From: JANYJJ01 sp038241115
GTDB lineage: Bacteria > Pseudomonadota > Gammaproteobacteria > Burkholderiales > Burkholderiaceae_C
Direction of reading: 5' to 3'
Length of the DNA: 24,326 nt
Assembly: GCA_038241115.1 (NCBI GenBank)
Contig: JBBRGA010000038.1
Location: forward strand, 1 to 24,326
The notes below the pieces were generated by a model. It saw only the letters and a list, made by a program, of their open reading frames with translations. It was not told the origin of the DNA and searched no databases. This document shows, piece by piece, positions 6,960-16,107 of this stretch (position 1 is its first letter; each line of letters starts with the position of its first letter). The position numbers and the translations under genes are program-made.

Positions 6960-8680
6960 ACGCTGGGGCCAAACAAGCGGCTGAAGCGGGCGGCCTGTTG
7001 GCGCGCGTCCTGCGTGAAGAAGGCTGGGTGCGGCGCGTCCTGACGTGTGTGGTGATGTCGTGCATCGTCGCGACCGCCACAGAGTTTGTGCAAAAGCGCT
7101 TCCAGGCCACCATCGATGCGGTGGCTCAGGGCTACGCGCTGGCACGCTTGCAACCGCAGCCGCAACGCTGTGACGCGCAGCGCGAAATCTGCGTCAGTTT
7201 GTTGTCGATCGACGAGGAGGAATACCGCTCGGTGTTTGGGCAGCGCTCGCCGCTGGACCCCGTGAAGCTGACCGAGTTTTTGAGCCTGCTCGCAACTGCG
7301 CCGCCCAAAGTGCTGGCCATCGACCTCGATCTGGCGCCAGCCTCTGAGGAGGATTGGTTGTCTCGCCGGCCGCTTCTGGAGGTGCTGCACGGCTTGTCAG
7401 AACGGATGAAGTTGGTGATGGTGTGTCCGCAGGGATATTCGCTGCGAAATCCGTCCGAGCTGGATCGGCAGTGGACGCGCAGCTTCGTTGGCAAAGACGT
7501 GCGCTTTGCCCACGCCGAGTTGGATGCCGAGGGTTTGTATTACGAGGCTGCCGGATCCCCACTCGGCCAAGTGGCGGCAGACGCCGCGCAGCCCTCGCGG
7601 CAGGCCGAAGCAGGCGGCACCTCTTCTGCGTCGACCGATTGGGACGCCTGGTGTGCACGAGCGCCATCTGCTGCGTCTGCGCAGCGGGCCGAGGCCGACG
7701 ACAAACCGAAAAAGATCCGCCCGAGCGCGCTGCCCGTGGTGGGCTATTCCGATGTGGGCAAGAACCCGGAACTGCTGCGCGATCAGGTCGTGGTCTTTGG
7801 CGGCCAGTACGGAACGGCAGACCGATTTTTTCTGCCTGGCGCCGTCGACGGCGTCTACGGCATGACGCTGCACGGCTGGGTGGCGGCCGGCGAGTTGAAC
7901 CCAGAGCACGAGGTACCGAAGTCGGCCGAACTCGCGCTTGACGTCATGATTGGTTTGGCTGCGGGCGCCCTGTTTCATCTGATCTGGAAGACGATGCGGC
8001 ACCACCGCAAGTCTTTCTTTTGGCGCGGCTTGATGCACATCGCATTTCTGGGCGTGGCCGTGGGTTTACCGGCCTTGCTGTTGGGCCTGGCCGTGGCGGG
8101 AGCGCTGTCTGGGCTGCTGGCCGGCGCCGCCGGCATGATCATTTCTGTGACCGCCGACAGCGTGTTTTCTTCGCAAGAGGCGCTGGCTGAAGAGGACGAC
8201 GACGCCAAGGCACATCACAGCAAAGGAGCTGCGAATCAGCCTGCTGGAAATGCAAAGCTGGTGGCCAGCGCGGCCACTTTTGCGCGACTGGTATTGGGCA
8301 TGCTCACGGTGGCGGCGCTGATGTTTCTGGGCGAGTCCGCGATCTGGAGCGCCGTGTTGGGGTTCCTCGCGGCGCTGGCGCTTTGGGTCGTGAACCGCAA
8401 GCAGCAGTTGTCCACACCAGCCTCTGAAAACACGACTGCGACGCCTGCTTCCGAGGGCGCGATCACAGAAGCGTATGTGCCAACCCGAAGCGATCAAATC
8501 GCACACGGTGCATGGCTGGCAGCTCAGGCCGGGTTCGTGGTGTGGGTTTTCCACAGGCCGGAAAACTGGTCGGCGTTGGCGCTGGTGATTGCCTTCCTTG
8601 CGGCTCTCGCGCTGTTGGACCAGTTCGTTGACCAGCGGCGAGCCGTCGAACCGTCAAGCAGCGCTTCACCGAGTCACTGA
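6956..8680 (+). CDS. CHASE2-domain multi-pass membrane protein without recognisable output domain
   Basis: 574 residues, GTG start overlapping the preceding stop by four bases. A membrane segment at ~24-44 is followed by an extracytoplasmic CHASE2-like domain (~60-320). Its signature pieces are VSLLSIDEEEY near 80, a leading helix, and KVLAIDLDLAP near 120. The closing block is LLRDQVVVFGGQYG then a D-x-F-LPGAVDGVYGMTLHGW near 278-312. A low-complexity Ala/Ser/Glu stretch interrupts it around 215-250. From ~325 onward there are several hydrophobic spans (~325-344, 362-400, 440-487, 520-560) separated by charged loops. CHASE2 domains normally feed a kinase, cyclase or diguanylate cyclase; none is present. 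The signal may pass to the neighbouring exported proteins or through the membrane part. Unknown stimulus. Confidence 0.82.
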   Translation: MNAGAKQAAEAGGLLARVLREEGWVRRVLTCVVMSCIVATATEFVQKRFQATIDAVAQGYALARLQPQPQRCDAQREICVSLLSIDEEEYRSVFGQRSPLDPVKLTEFLSLLATAPPKVLAIDLDLAPASEEDWLSRRPLLEVLHGLSERMKLVMVCPQGYSLRNPSELDRQWTRSFVGKDVRFAHAELDAEGLYYEAAGSPLGQVAADAAQPSRQAEAGGTSSASTDWDAWCARAPSAASAQRAEADDKPKKIRPSALPVVGYSDVGKNPELLRDQVVVFGGQYGTADRFFLPGAVDGVYGMTLHGWVAAGELNPEHEVPKSAELALDVMIGLAAGALFHLIWKTMRHHRKSFFWRGLMHIAFLGVAVGLPALLLGLAVAGALSGLLAGAAGMIISVTADSVFSSQEALAEEDDDAKAHHSKGAANQPAGNAKLVASAATFARLVLGMLTVAALMFLGESAIWSAVLGFLAALALWVVNRKQQLSTPASENTTATPASEGAITEAYVPTRSDQIAHGAWLAAQAGFVVWVFHRPENWSALALVIAFLAALALLDQFVDQRRAVEPSSSASPSH

Positions 8681-8698
8681 AGAAGTTTGCGCAGTCTG

Positions 8699-8731
8699 AG
8701 CACAACCGCAGCACAACCGCAGCACAACCGA
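8699..8731. repeat. Short tandem repeat, 11 bp x 3
   Basis: AGCACAACCGC occurs at 8699-8709 and 8710-8720, with a third, one-base-different copy at 8721-8731. It lies in the 183-bp gap between the CHASE2 gene and the convergent permease gene. No clear intrinsic terminator was seen in this gap. Confidence 0.85.
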
Positions 8732-8863
8732 AACGCAGCCAGCAGAGGAGCCATCAACGCAGCCCAACACGCGAGCTGGGTTTCGATGCAACCGCCCTCA
8801 GGCATTTGGCCACTACCCCATCGCATCGCGGGCCGTCGGCCAACCTTCTCGCAGAACGCGGTT

Positions 8864-9688
8864 TTAGCCTTTGACTGCGCCTGCAGTCAGCCCGGTGATG
8901 ATCTGCCGCGCGGCGACAAACGTGAAGATCAGGGGCGGGATGGCGATCAGGCTGCCCATGGCCATGACCTTGCCCCAGTCGACGCCGATGTCGCTGATGA
9001 ACAGCGACGCCGCGACTGGCAGCGTGCGGGTTGAGCGGTCGGTGAGCACCAGGGCCAGAATGAATTCGTTCCAGGCAATGCGGAAGGTAAAGATCGATGC
9101 CGCCGCCAAGCCGGGTGCCATCAACGGCAGCAGCACCTTGGTGAAGACGCGAATGGGTCCGCAGCCGTCGATGGCGGCGGCTTCCTCCAGTTCCACCGGC
9201 ACCTGCAGCACAAAGCCGTAGAGCAGCCAGATGGTGAACGGCAAGTTCACCGCCACATACAACAGCACCAGGCCCCACAGGCTGTTGACCAGCTTCCATT
9301 CACTCCAGATCAAGAACACAGGAACGGCCATCACCGCCAGCGGCACCGTGCGCAGCAGCAGCGTGGTGTACGCGATGGTGGTGCGCCCTTTGAAGCGGAA
9401 GCGCGCCAAGCCGTAAGCCGACATGCAGCCCAGCACCAAGGTGATGGCGGTGGACGCCAATCCCACGAACAAGCTGTTGACGAGGTAGCGGTCGAATTTG
9501 TCTTCCTCGAGTACCGCGCGGTAGTTCTCCAGCGTGGGCATGAAGATGAAGTTCAGTGGCGAGTCAAAAATATCGACCTGCTGGCGCAGGCTGGTGGCAA
9601 AGATGACCACGATCGGCGCCACGCAGAACAACGCCAACACGCACAGCATGGTGTAGTGCGCCGCCACCAGCCCCGGGTGACGTTTCAT
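8864..9688 (-). CDS. Carbohydrate-type ABC transporter permease (MalG-like)
   Basis: 274 residues starting MKRHPGLVAA at the ATG ending at 9688. Six membrane spans are visible, and residues ~185-205 carry the EAA loop (LEEAAAIDGCGPIRVFTKVLLPLMAPG) that docks onto the ATPase. A long TLENYRAVLE segment after the first span and the C-terminal ITGLTAGAVKG are characteristic of the MalG/CUT1 inner-membrane permeases. The start overlaps the stop of the upstream permease by four bases (ATGA). It forms the translocation channel with the product of 9685-10563. The open frame continues without a stop up to 10588, but that part is an out-of-frame shadow of the other permease. Confidence 0.95.
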   Translation of the reverse strand: MKRHPGLVAAHYTMLCVLALFCVAPIVVIFATSLRQQVDIFDSPLNFIFMPTLENYRAVLEEDKFDRYLVNSLFVGLASTAITLVLGCMSAYGLARFRFKGRTTIAYTTLLLRTVPLAVMAVPVFLIWSEWKLVNSLWGLVLLYVAVNLPFTIWLLYGFVLQVPVELEEAAAIDGCGPIRVFTKVLLPLMAPGLAAASIFTFRIAWNEFILALVLTDRSTRTLPVAASLFISDIGVDWGKVMAMGSLIAIPPLIFTFVAARQIITGLTAGAVKG

Positions 9689-10563
9689 CGGGGCTCGCCC
9701 TTCATCGGGTTGGACAAGCGCAGCGCGCCCCAACTCAGCAGTGCCACCACCACCAGCAACAGCACGCTCACGGCGGCAGCCACGCCCAACTGCTGGCCGA
9801 CGAAAGCAGTTTTGTAGATGTGCAGCGCGAGGATTTCGGTGCTGTCGCCCGGCCCGCCAAACGTCAAAACGTAAATCACTTCCAGCACCCGAAAAGCGTC
9901 GATCAGCCGCATCATCAAAGTAATGGCGATGACGTGCATCACCATCGGCAATTTGACGCGCATGGTCTGCTGCCACCAACGTGCACCGTCGATGCGCGCG
10001 GCCTCGATCACCGAGCCGTCGATGCCTGCCAGCGCCGCGATCATCATGATGAACACGAACGGCGTCCACTGCCAGATGTCGGCCACGACGATGGCCGCGA
10101 ACGCCAGCGCGGGGTCGGCCAGCCAGGTTTGCGGCGTCAAGCCCACAGCCTTCAGCACCGCGTTGATGAGCCCGAACTGCGCATCGAACATGTAGCGCCA
10201 CGCCAGGCCCACGGCAATGGGCGCAATCATCATCGGCAAGATGAACAGCGTGCGAAAAAATGCCATGCCGCGCACCGGGTGTTCCAGCGCCAAGGCCAAC
10301 GCGATGCCCAACACCATCTCGGCACTCACGCACACCGCCGCAAACAGCAAAGTGGTGAGCAGGCTGCTCCACATGCGCGGGTTGGTGAAGGCCGAGACAA
10401 AGTTTTGCGCGCCCACCCAGCGCGCGCTGTCCCAGGGCGTGCCCAGTGCCCAGTCGTAGCCCGTCAACTGGAAGGCCACCACCACCGGGTACAAGCATGC
10501 CGCTGCCATCACGAGCACGGCGGGACCGAGGTACAGCACGGGGACCCAGCGCGGTGTGCGCAT
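9685..10563 (-). CDS. Carbohydrate-type ABC transporter permease (MalF-like)
   Basis: 292 residues from the ATG at 10563. The N-terminus MRTPRWVPVLYLGPAVLVM begins the first of six membrane spans; YDW near residue 36 and NF in GAQNFVSAF are usual for CUT1 permeases. The EAA loop (VIEAARIDGARWWQQTMRVKLP) lies at about 185-206, and GGPGDSTEILALHIYKTAF is the conserved late periplasmic block. It pairs with the MalG-like permease encoded immediately downstream with a four-base overlap. A 114-base gap holding a hairpin repeat separates it from the binding-protein gene. Confidence 0.95.
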   Translation of the reverse strand: MRTPRWVPVLYLGPAVLVMAAACLYPVVVAFQLTGYDWALGTPWDSARWVGAQNFVSAFTNPRMWSSLLTTLLFAAVCVSAEMVLGIALALALEHPVRGMAFFRTLFILPMMIAPIAVGLAWRYMFDAQFGLINAVLKAVGLTPQTWLADPALAFAAIVVADIWQWTPFVFIMMIAALAGIDGSVIEAARIDGARWWQQTMRVKLPMVMHVIAITLMMRLIDAFRVLEVIYVLTFGGPGDSTEILALHIYKTAFVGQQLGVAAAVSVLLLVVVALLSWGALRLSNPMKGEPR

Positions 10564-10625
10564 CAGTGCTTCGCCTGCGTTGAGCCAAGCGGCCGTCGCG
10601 GAACCGGCTTCGCCGGGCCGCTGGC

Positions 10626-10658
10626 GGCGCCCCCTTGAGGGGGAGCGCCGAAGGCGCT
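10626..10658. repeat. Palindromic intergenic repeat between binding protein and permease genes
   Basis: Two overlapping hairpins can form: GGCG-CCCCC with GGGGG-(AG)-CGCC around a TTGA loop (10626-10649), and AGCGCC-GAA-GGCGCT (10644-10658), which is perfect. The second arm is shared, so the folds are mutually exclusive. Repeats of this kind are, from memory, abundant between genes in Comamonadaceae. Inside this operon it may shield the 3' end of the binding-protein message and reduce read-through into the permeases. Confidence 0.75.
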
Positions 10659-10677
10659 ACGGGGGTGGGCCATTTCG

Positions 10678-12009
10678 TCAGACCTTGTAGCCGCTCTCAC
10701 GCATGATGGCGGTGACCTGCGGCACCAGATCGTTCAGTGCCTGCTCAGCCGTCTTTTTGCCGGTGAGTGCCTCGCTCAGGCCCACGCCGAGCGCCTGAAC
10801 GTTGATCTTGTCCCACACCGGGATGATCGGCCGCCAGTCGGGGTTGCTGTATTTCAGCGCCTCGACGAAGGTGATGAACTCGGGGTACTTGCGCACGGCA
10901 TCGCTGTCGCGCAGCGTGCTGTTGCGCATCGGCGCGCCGCCCGCCAGCGTCACGGCCTTGTCCTGCGCCTTGCTGGTCAGCCACTGCATCAACAAAAAGC
11001 CAGCTTCAGGGTTCTTGGCGTTCTTCGGAATCGCCAGCCCGAGACCTCCGCTTTGCGACGCGCGGCGCACTCCCTTGGGGTGCAGTGCCCAGCTGACGTT
11101 GCCCACCACCTTGCTCTTGCTCGGGTCGTTCACCAGCCCGGCGATCGAGGTGCTGTCCAGGTACATCGCGGCCTGACCTTGCAAGAAGGCGGTGTTGCTT
11201 TCGCCTTGTCCGTAGCCCGCAATGCCGGCAGGGCCTGTGGCCACCACCTCTTGCAGAAACTTCAATGCATCGACACCGGCCTTGTCGTTGAAGCGCGACT
11301 TCCACTGATCGTCGAACACGCTGCCGCCCATCGGGTTGAGGTGCAGCAACCAGGCATGCACCACCTGGTGGCCGGCTTGACCGCGGCTGGCCAGCGCGCC
11401 TATGCCTTCTTTGTCTTTCAGCGTGCGCAGCAGCTTGCCAAACTCTTCATAGGTTTCCGGCGGCTTCAAGTTGTGCTTCGCAAAAATATCGCGTCGGTAA
11501 GCCAGCACGCTGGTCTCTGCGCCGTAGGGCAGGCCGTACAGCTTGGCGCCGGCTCCGGCCAGATAGCCTTTGGGGCCGCCCACCAAACCCAGGTTTTCCA
11601 GGTAGATGGGCACGATGTCTTTCATGTCGTAGGCCGGGTCGGCAAGCGCCGAATTGGCGAAGAAAGGTTCCAGCGGCTGGATCAGGTTTTTGGCAACGTA
11701 CTCGCCTTTCCACATGACGATGTAGCAGCCCAGGTCGTAGTCGCCGCTGGGTTTGGACATCTCCAGCAACTGCTTGTCCTTCATGCGGCCCATGGCGATT
11801 TTGTCGAGCTCGACCTTGATGCCGGTTTCCTTGGTGAAGTCGGGCAGCAGCTTCGCCATGGCGTCGTAGTGCGAATGCGCGGGCACGCTCATGACCACGG
11901 TCTTGCCCGCGTACTTGGCATAGCGGCTCTGCGCCTGCGCGCCGCTGAAGGGCAGGCCGGCGCCGAACACGGTGATGGTTGAGGCCTTGGCGAAATCTCT
12001 GCGGTTCAT
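10678..12009 (-). CDS. ABC transporter substrate-binding protein (family 1, carbohydrate type), Tat signal
   Basis: 443 residues. The N-terminus MNRRDFAKASTITVFGAGL has the twin-arginine pattern RRDFAK followed by a hydrophobic core and an AQA cleavage site, so export by Tat is likely. The mature chain shows the features of the large family 1 binding proteins: an opening beta-strand (KTVVMSVPAHSHYDAMAKLL), the DFTKETGIKVEL segment, LYGLPYGAETSVLAYRRDIF, a TYEEFGKLLRTLKDK helix, and AAMYLDSTSIAGLV. The genes for two MalF/MalG-type permeases follow and the ATPase gene precedes, so this is the specificity component of one importer. The substrate (sugar, polyol or related) cannot be read from the sequence. 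AGGAG nine bases before the ATG fixes the start. Confidence 0.95.
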   Translation of the reverse strand: MNRRDFAKASTITVFGAGLPFSGAQAQSRYAKYAGKTVVMSVPAHSHYDAMAKLLPDFTKETGIKVELDKIAMGRMKDKQLLEMSKPSGDYDLGCYIVMWKGEYVAKNLIQPLEPFFANSALADPAYDMKDIVPIYLENLGLVGGPKGYLAGAGAKLYGLPYGAETSVLAYRRDIFAKHNLKPPETYEEFGKLLRTLKDKEGIGALASRGQAGHQVVHAWLLHLNPMGGSVFDDQWKSRFNDKAGVDALKFLQEVVATGPAGIAGYGQGESNTAFLQGQAAMYLDSTSIAGLVNDPSKSKVVGNVSWALHPKGVRRASQSGGLGLAIPKNAKNPEAGFLLMQWLTSKAQDKAVTLAGGAPMRNSTLRDSDAVRKYPEFITFVEALKYSNPDWRPIIPVWDKINVQALGVGLSEALTGKKTAEQALNDLVPQVTAIMRESGYKV

Positions 12010-12056
12010 GGGGCTTGTCTCCTGTTGGAAAGTGATGGGTAGATTGATAAGGGAAA

Positions 12057-13181
<1,125 letters not shown>

Positions 13182-13744
13182 GGTGCGCGTGCCGCGAGTT
13201 GTTGCGTTCAGTGGCGAATTCAACGGGTCTTGCGGCGGTTGCGCGCGGGCGGCACGGGCAACGTCGAACCGGATGACTTGCTGCGCGGAGGTGGTTCGCA
13301 AACACAGGTTGCAAGCAAGAAATCGTTTGCATGAAAGACTGGACTGCTGAGGACGGGTCAGAGTGTCGTTTAGGCAGCCGCCGCCGGCATTGGGTAGTAA
13401 CCCATCCAAGGCGCTGATTCGTATGGACTCGGATGGGCGCTGCCTGCACGCTCGGACCCCGGTTCGGAAGTTGTCAAGCCAGCCACCCGCCCGCCCACTC
13501 TGAGCCTTGTTCCTCGTTCCTTGGCGGCCGCCGCTGAGCCCAGTCACCTCCAGCTGTCTTGGCCGTTAGGCGCGACCCGGCAGGTGTGAACGACCGCACC
13601 GAAATCGGGGCGCGCAGCGTCGCGTTTCAGGCGGCATCGCGATTCATCCTCAATGGCGGCCGAGCCGGAGCGAACCGTGGCGGTTTGACATTGCGCCAGT
13701 TGGCTCAACACATCTTGGACCATTGCCAGGCCGGGTGCATCGCC
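13182..13744. promoter_or_regulatory. 563-bp intergenic region upstream of the ABC importer operon, with a LacI-like half-consensus site
   Basis: No convincing gene on either strand: open frames lack family features and a ribosome site. It must hold the importer promoter and the end of the HDOD/cyclic-nucleotide operon. At 13318-13331, about 137 bases before the ATPase start, the minus strand reads TGCAAACGATTTCT, which fits the LacI-family pattern TGNAANCGNNNNCA except for its last base. No lacI-type gene is in the window, so the site is only a suggestion. Confidence 0.4.
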
Positions 13745-14107
13745 CTATCGGTGCTTGAGGTCGGCCAGATAGGTCGTCACGAAGTTCAAACGTTCAACCA
13801 GTCCCACCGCCACAAAACGCGTAATGGCCGGATCGCTGGCCAACAGCGCCTGGCCGTCGGTGGCCAGACGCAGAACGCTGGGTTCAGTGGCTTCGACCGT
13901 GGCGCCGTAAGCGCTGCCCAGCCACACCGAAATCTCGCCGATCAGCGCGCCGGGGCTCGAGATGGTGTTGACCGGCACACCGCCCCTGCGAACGCGCAGC
14001 GCCCCCGACACCAGCAGCCACAGGCCGCAGCCCGTGCCGCCTTCGCGCACCACAACGTCGCCACTGGCGAAGTGGACCTCTGGCAGGTGGGAGGACAACT
14101 TGAGCAT
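13745..14107 (-). CDS. Stand-alone cyclic-nucleotide-binding-fold protein
   Basis: 120 residues from the ATG at 14107, essentially a single cNMP-binding (CAP_ED) domain. The chain begins MLKLSSHLPEVHFASGDVVVREG, then GLWLLVSGALRVRRGG, the glycine-rich PGALIGEISVWLG phosphate-binding-cassette region, and ATVEATEPSVLRL. Helices follow at the C-terminus (DPAITRFVAVGLVERLNFVTTYL). The cassette has GE in IGEIS, but the Arg that contacts the cyclic phosphate in CAP-type proteins is not obvious (GSAYGATV in its place), so nucleotide binding is uncertain. No DNA-binding domain. The start is unsure: the frame is open upstream into the preceding HDOD gene and no good ribosome site precedes the ATG, so translation may begin a little earlier and be coupled to the HDOD stop at 14157. 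Confidence 0.8.
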   Translation of the reverse strand: MLKLSSHLPEVHFASGDVVVREGGTGCGLWLLVSGALRVRRGGVPVNTISSPGALIGEISVWLGSAYGATVEATEPSVLRLATDGQALLASDPAITRFVAVGLVERLNFVTTYLADLKHR

Positions 14108-14156
14108 GTCAGTGATGGAGACCCACGCCTGCAGTTTTGATGCCAGCGGCGAAAGC

Positions 14157-15452
14157 TCAAGCCGGTTTGCGCAAGCCGTCCAGCAGGTTCTGTACAGCGC
14201 GAACCAGATCGGGGCCGTGCAGCACGTCGAGGAAGCGGGCCAGCGCGGGCAGCGTGTCGATATGCGCTGCCAGTTGAAAGTAGTCGGGATCGGGTTGAGG
14301 GCCAGCTTCGGGCTCGGCTTCAGGATGAGGAGCCGCATCGAGCCCCGTACGCGGGTCAAAGCGGGTCAGATCAAACGCTTCGCCGCGGGAAAGCAGTTCA
14401 CCCAGGCGGGCGCTCACATAGCAGACCGCCAGCGCTGCGGCGCGCTCGGCTGGGTTCGCGTCAGGCGGCGTGACCAGCAAGCGGTCGATGTCCACCACGT
14501 CGGCGATCAAACTTTCTGGCAAGGCCCATTCCCGAAGCAGCAGGCCGCCAATCTCGGCGGCCGGTGCACCCAATCTCGTTTGTTGAAGCTGCGCCCGCGC
14601 CAGCAAGCTTTGCGGCTCGGTGGCCGGGACGGCACCTTGCTTGGGCATGCTCGCAGCAGCCGCAAAGTGCCCCAGGAAGGACAGCACAACTTGCGTCACC
14701 AGCGTGCCGGGGTTGGGCAGGCGCAGCTGTTGAGCCAAGCGAAAGCACAGCTCGCTGGCCACAGCACTCGCCAACCAGATCGCGTCAAAGCGTTGCTGTT
14801 GGGCCGGGTTTTCGGCCTTGAACGACGCACTCAGCATGTATTGCAAACAGATGCTGCGCACCGAGTTCAGCCCCATGAACGTGACTGCCTGGCCCACGCC
14901 GCTGACCGGTGTCTGCAAGCCATAAATCGCGGAGTTCACCAGCACCAGCACCCTGGCCGCCACCTGCGGTTCGCCCAGCACCAAATCGCTCAGCTCGCTC
15001 GATGAAGCACGCGCAACAAACTCCGGCGAAATCAGCTGATGAAAGGCCCGCGAGGGCGGCACTGTTTTGCCCAGGCCGTCCAGCAGCGCCTGTTTGCGTT
15101 GGGCAGACAGGCTCTCGGCGCGTTGCCAAACAAAGTCCAAAAGCACCTGCGGCGTGGGTGGCGCAGCGCGATGCGGTTGGCGCGCCGCCATTTCAGCCCG
15201 TTGGGCGGCCGCCTGGTCTGCAAAGCTTGGGCGAGGCGCCACAGCCGGCAGGGCCGCGGACTGCGCCACTGGCTTGGCCGCAGCATCGGGCCGCGCGCGC
15301 TGATTGGCGCTGGCGTCGTCTTGTTCGCGTCCGTGCCTGTCGTCGCGTAGCCGCTGTTGCTTTTTGTGGTTTGTTTTTTTCTTGTTCGAAAAGAACAGCA
15401 ACAACAACGCTCCAGCAGCGAGCAGCCCGATCAGGCTCATCAAGACAAACAT
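14157..15452 (-). CDS. Membrane-anchored HDOD-domain protein
   Basis: 431 residues from the ATG at 15452 (a GTG lies one codon upstream; GGGGAG precedes by about a dozen bases). A membrane segment (SLIGLLAAGALLLLFF) is followed by a Lys/Arg-rich stop-transfer patch and a long low-complexity linker (~30-100). The HDOD domain spans ~130-340: KTVPPSRAFHQLIS, the LVLGEPQVAARVLVLVNSAIYG block, VGQAVTFMGLNSVRSICLQ, and later the helices around EIGGLLLREWALPESL. HDOD proteins are signalling scaffolds related to HD domains but lacking the HD catalytic residues. An acidic/proline stretch (EAEPEAGPQPDPD) precedes the C-terminal helices. The cNMP-fold gene is immediately downstream on the same strand, implying a joint sensory role. 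Confidence 0.9.
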   Translation of the reverse strand: MFVLMSLIGLLAAGALLLLFFSNKKKTNHKKQQRLRDDRHGREQDDASANQRARPDAAAKPVAQSAALPAVAPRPSFADQAAAQRAEMAARQPHRAAPPTPQVLLDFVWQRAESLSAQRKQALLDGLGKTVPPSRAFHQLISPEFVARASSSELSDLVLGEPQVAARVLVLVNSAIYGLQTPVSGVGQAVTFMGLNSVRSICLQYMLSASFKAENPAQQQRFDAIWLASAVASELCFRLAQQLRLPNPGTLVTQVVLSFLGHFAAAASMPKQGAVPATEPQSLLARAQLQQTRLGAPAAEIGGLLLREWALPESLIADVVDIDRLLVTPPDANPAERAAALAVCYVSARLGELLSRGEAFDLTRFDPRTGLDAAPHPEAEPEAGPQPDPDYFQLAAHIDTLPALARFLDVLHGPDLVRAVQNLLDGLRKPA

Positions 15453-15619
15453 CACGCGGCAGCACTCCCCAGCTTGATTGATTTAGGTTGTAACGAAGCT
15501 GAGCGTAAGTGAAGGCGGCGTTGCGAAAAGCCGGGTTAGCAGGCTGAAACCGGTTCAACTCGCCACCGTGCACGGGTTCGGTAATTGGCGTCGCAGACGA
15601 ATTTCAAGCCCCTGCGCGT

Positions 15620-16078
15620 TCAGGCCGTCAACTGCCCGGCGGCGTCAACCAAGGCAGCGCGGATGCGCGGGTAGGTGCCGCAGCGGCAAATGTTGCCGGA
15701 CATGGCCGCGTCAATTTCAGCGTCGTTGGGTTTGGGTGTCTTTTTGAGCAAGGCGCACGCCGACATCAACTGACCGCTTTGGCAGTAACCGCACTGCACC
15801 ACATCGGCCTTGATCCACGCGGTTTTCAGCGCGCTGACTTCCGGGCCAGCCAAGCCTTCGATGGTCGTGATTTCTGCGCCGCTCAGCGCAGAGATGGGCG
15901 TCACGCACGAGCGCATCGCCTCGCCGTTGATGTGCACGGTGCAAGCGCCGCAGAGCGCCATGCCGCAGCCAAATTTGGTGCCGTTCATGTGCAGCTCACC
16001 GCGCAGCACCCACAGCAGCGGGGTATCAGGCTCGGCGTTGACCTCGACTGCTTTGCCGTTGATTTTCAAAGTTTGCAT
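15620..16078 (-). CDS. [2Fe-2S] subunit of a molybdenum hydroxylase (IorA-like)
   Basis: 152 residues, standard for the small subunit. The plant-type ferredoxin cluster is held by Cys38, Cys43, Cys46 and Cys58 (CGMALCGACTVHINGEAMRSC pattern). The second, all-helical domain has Cys96, Cys99, Cys131 and Cys133 (CGYC...CRC). These two [2Fe-2S] clusters carry electrons away from the molybdenum site of the large subunit encoded just upstream at 16108-18378. The gap between the genes is 29 bases. There is no FAD subunit, as expected for the isoquinoline 1-oxidoreductase/aldehyde oxidase subtype, where electrons usually go to a cytochrome c. The true substrate is unknown. Confidence 0.95.
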   Translation of the reverse strand: MQTLKINGKAVEVNAEPDTPLLWVLRGELHMNGTKFGCGMALCGACTVHINGEAMRSCVTPISALSGAEITTIEGLAGPEVSALKTAWIKADVVQCGYCQSGQLMSACALLKKTPKPNDAEIDAAMSGNICRCGTYPRIRAALVDAAGQLTA

Positions 16079-16107
16079 GGTCGTGTTCTCAGTTTTTTTT
16101 CAAACCA

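Noticed and set aside
5175..7145. 656-codon open frame on the minus strand across the envelope operon
   Set aside because: It is antisense to two genes with clear motifs (lipobox, HExxH), has low-complexity Arg/Ala/Gln/His composition and no recognisable domain; typical GC-rich shadow.
9689..10588. Continuation of the MalG-like permease frame upstream of its ATG
   Set aside because: This portion overlaps the MalF-like permease in another frame; the ATGA overlap and MKRHPG start give a normal permease length.
13182..13547. N-terminal extension of the ABC ATPase frame
   Set aside because: The extra 122 codons show no resemblance to the family, and the Met at 13181 coincides with the conserved start.
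13559..14140. 193-codon plus-strand open frame
   Set aside because: It is antisense to the cyclic-nucleotide-fold gene, and the non-overlapping part has no family features or ribosome site.
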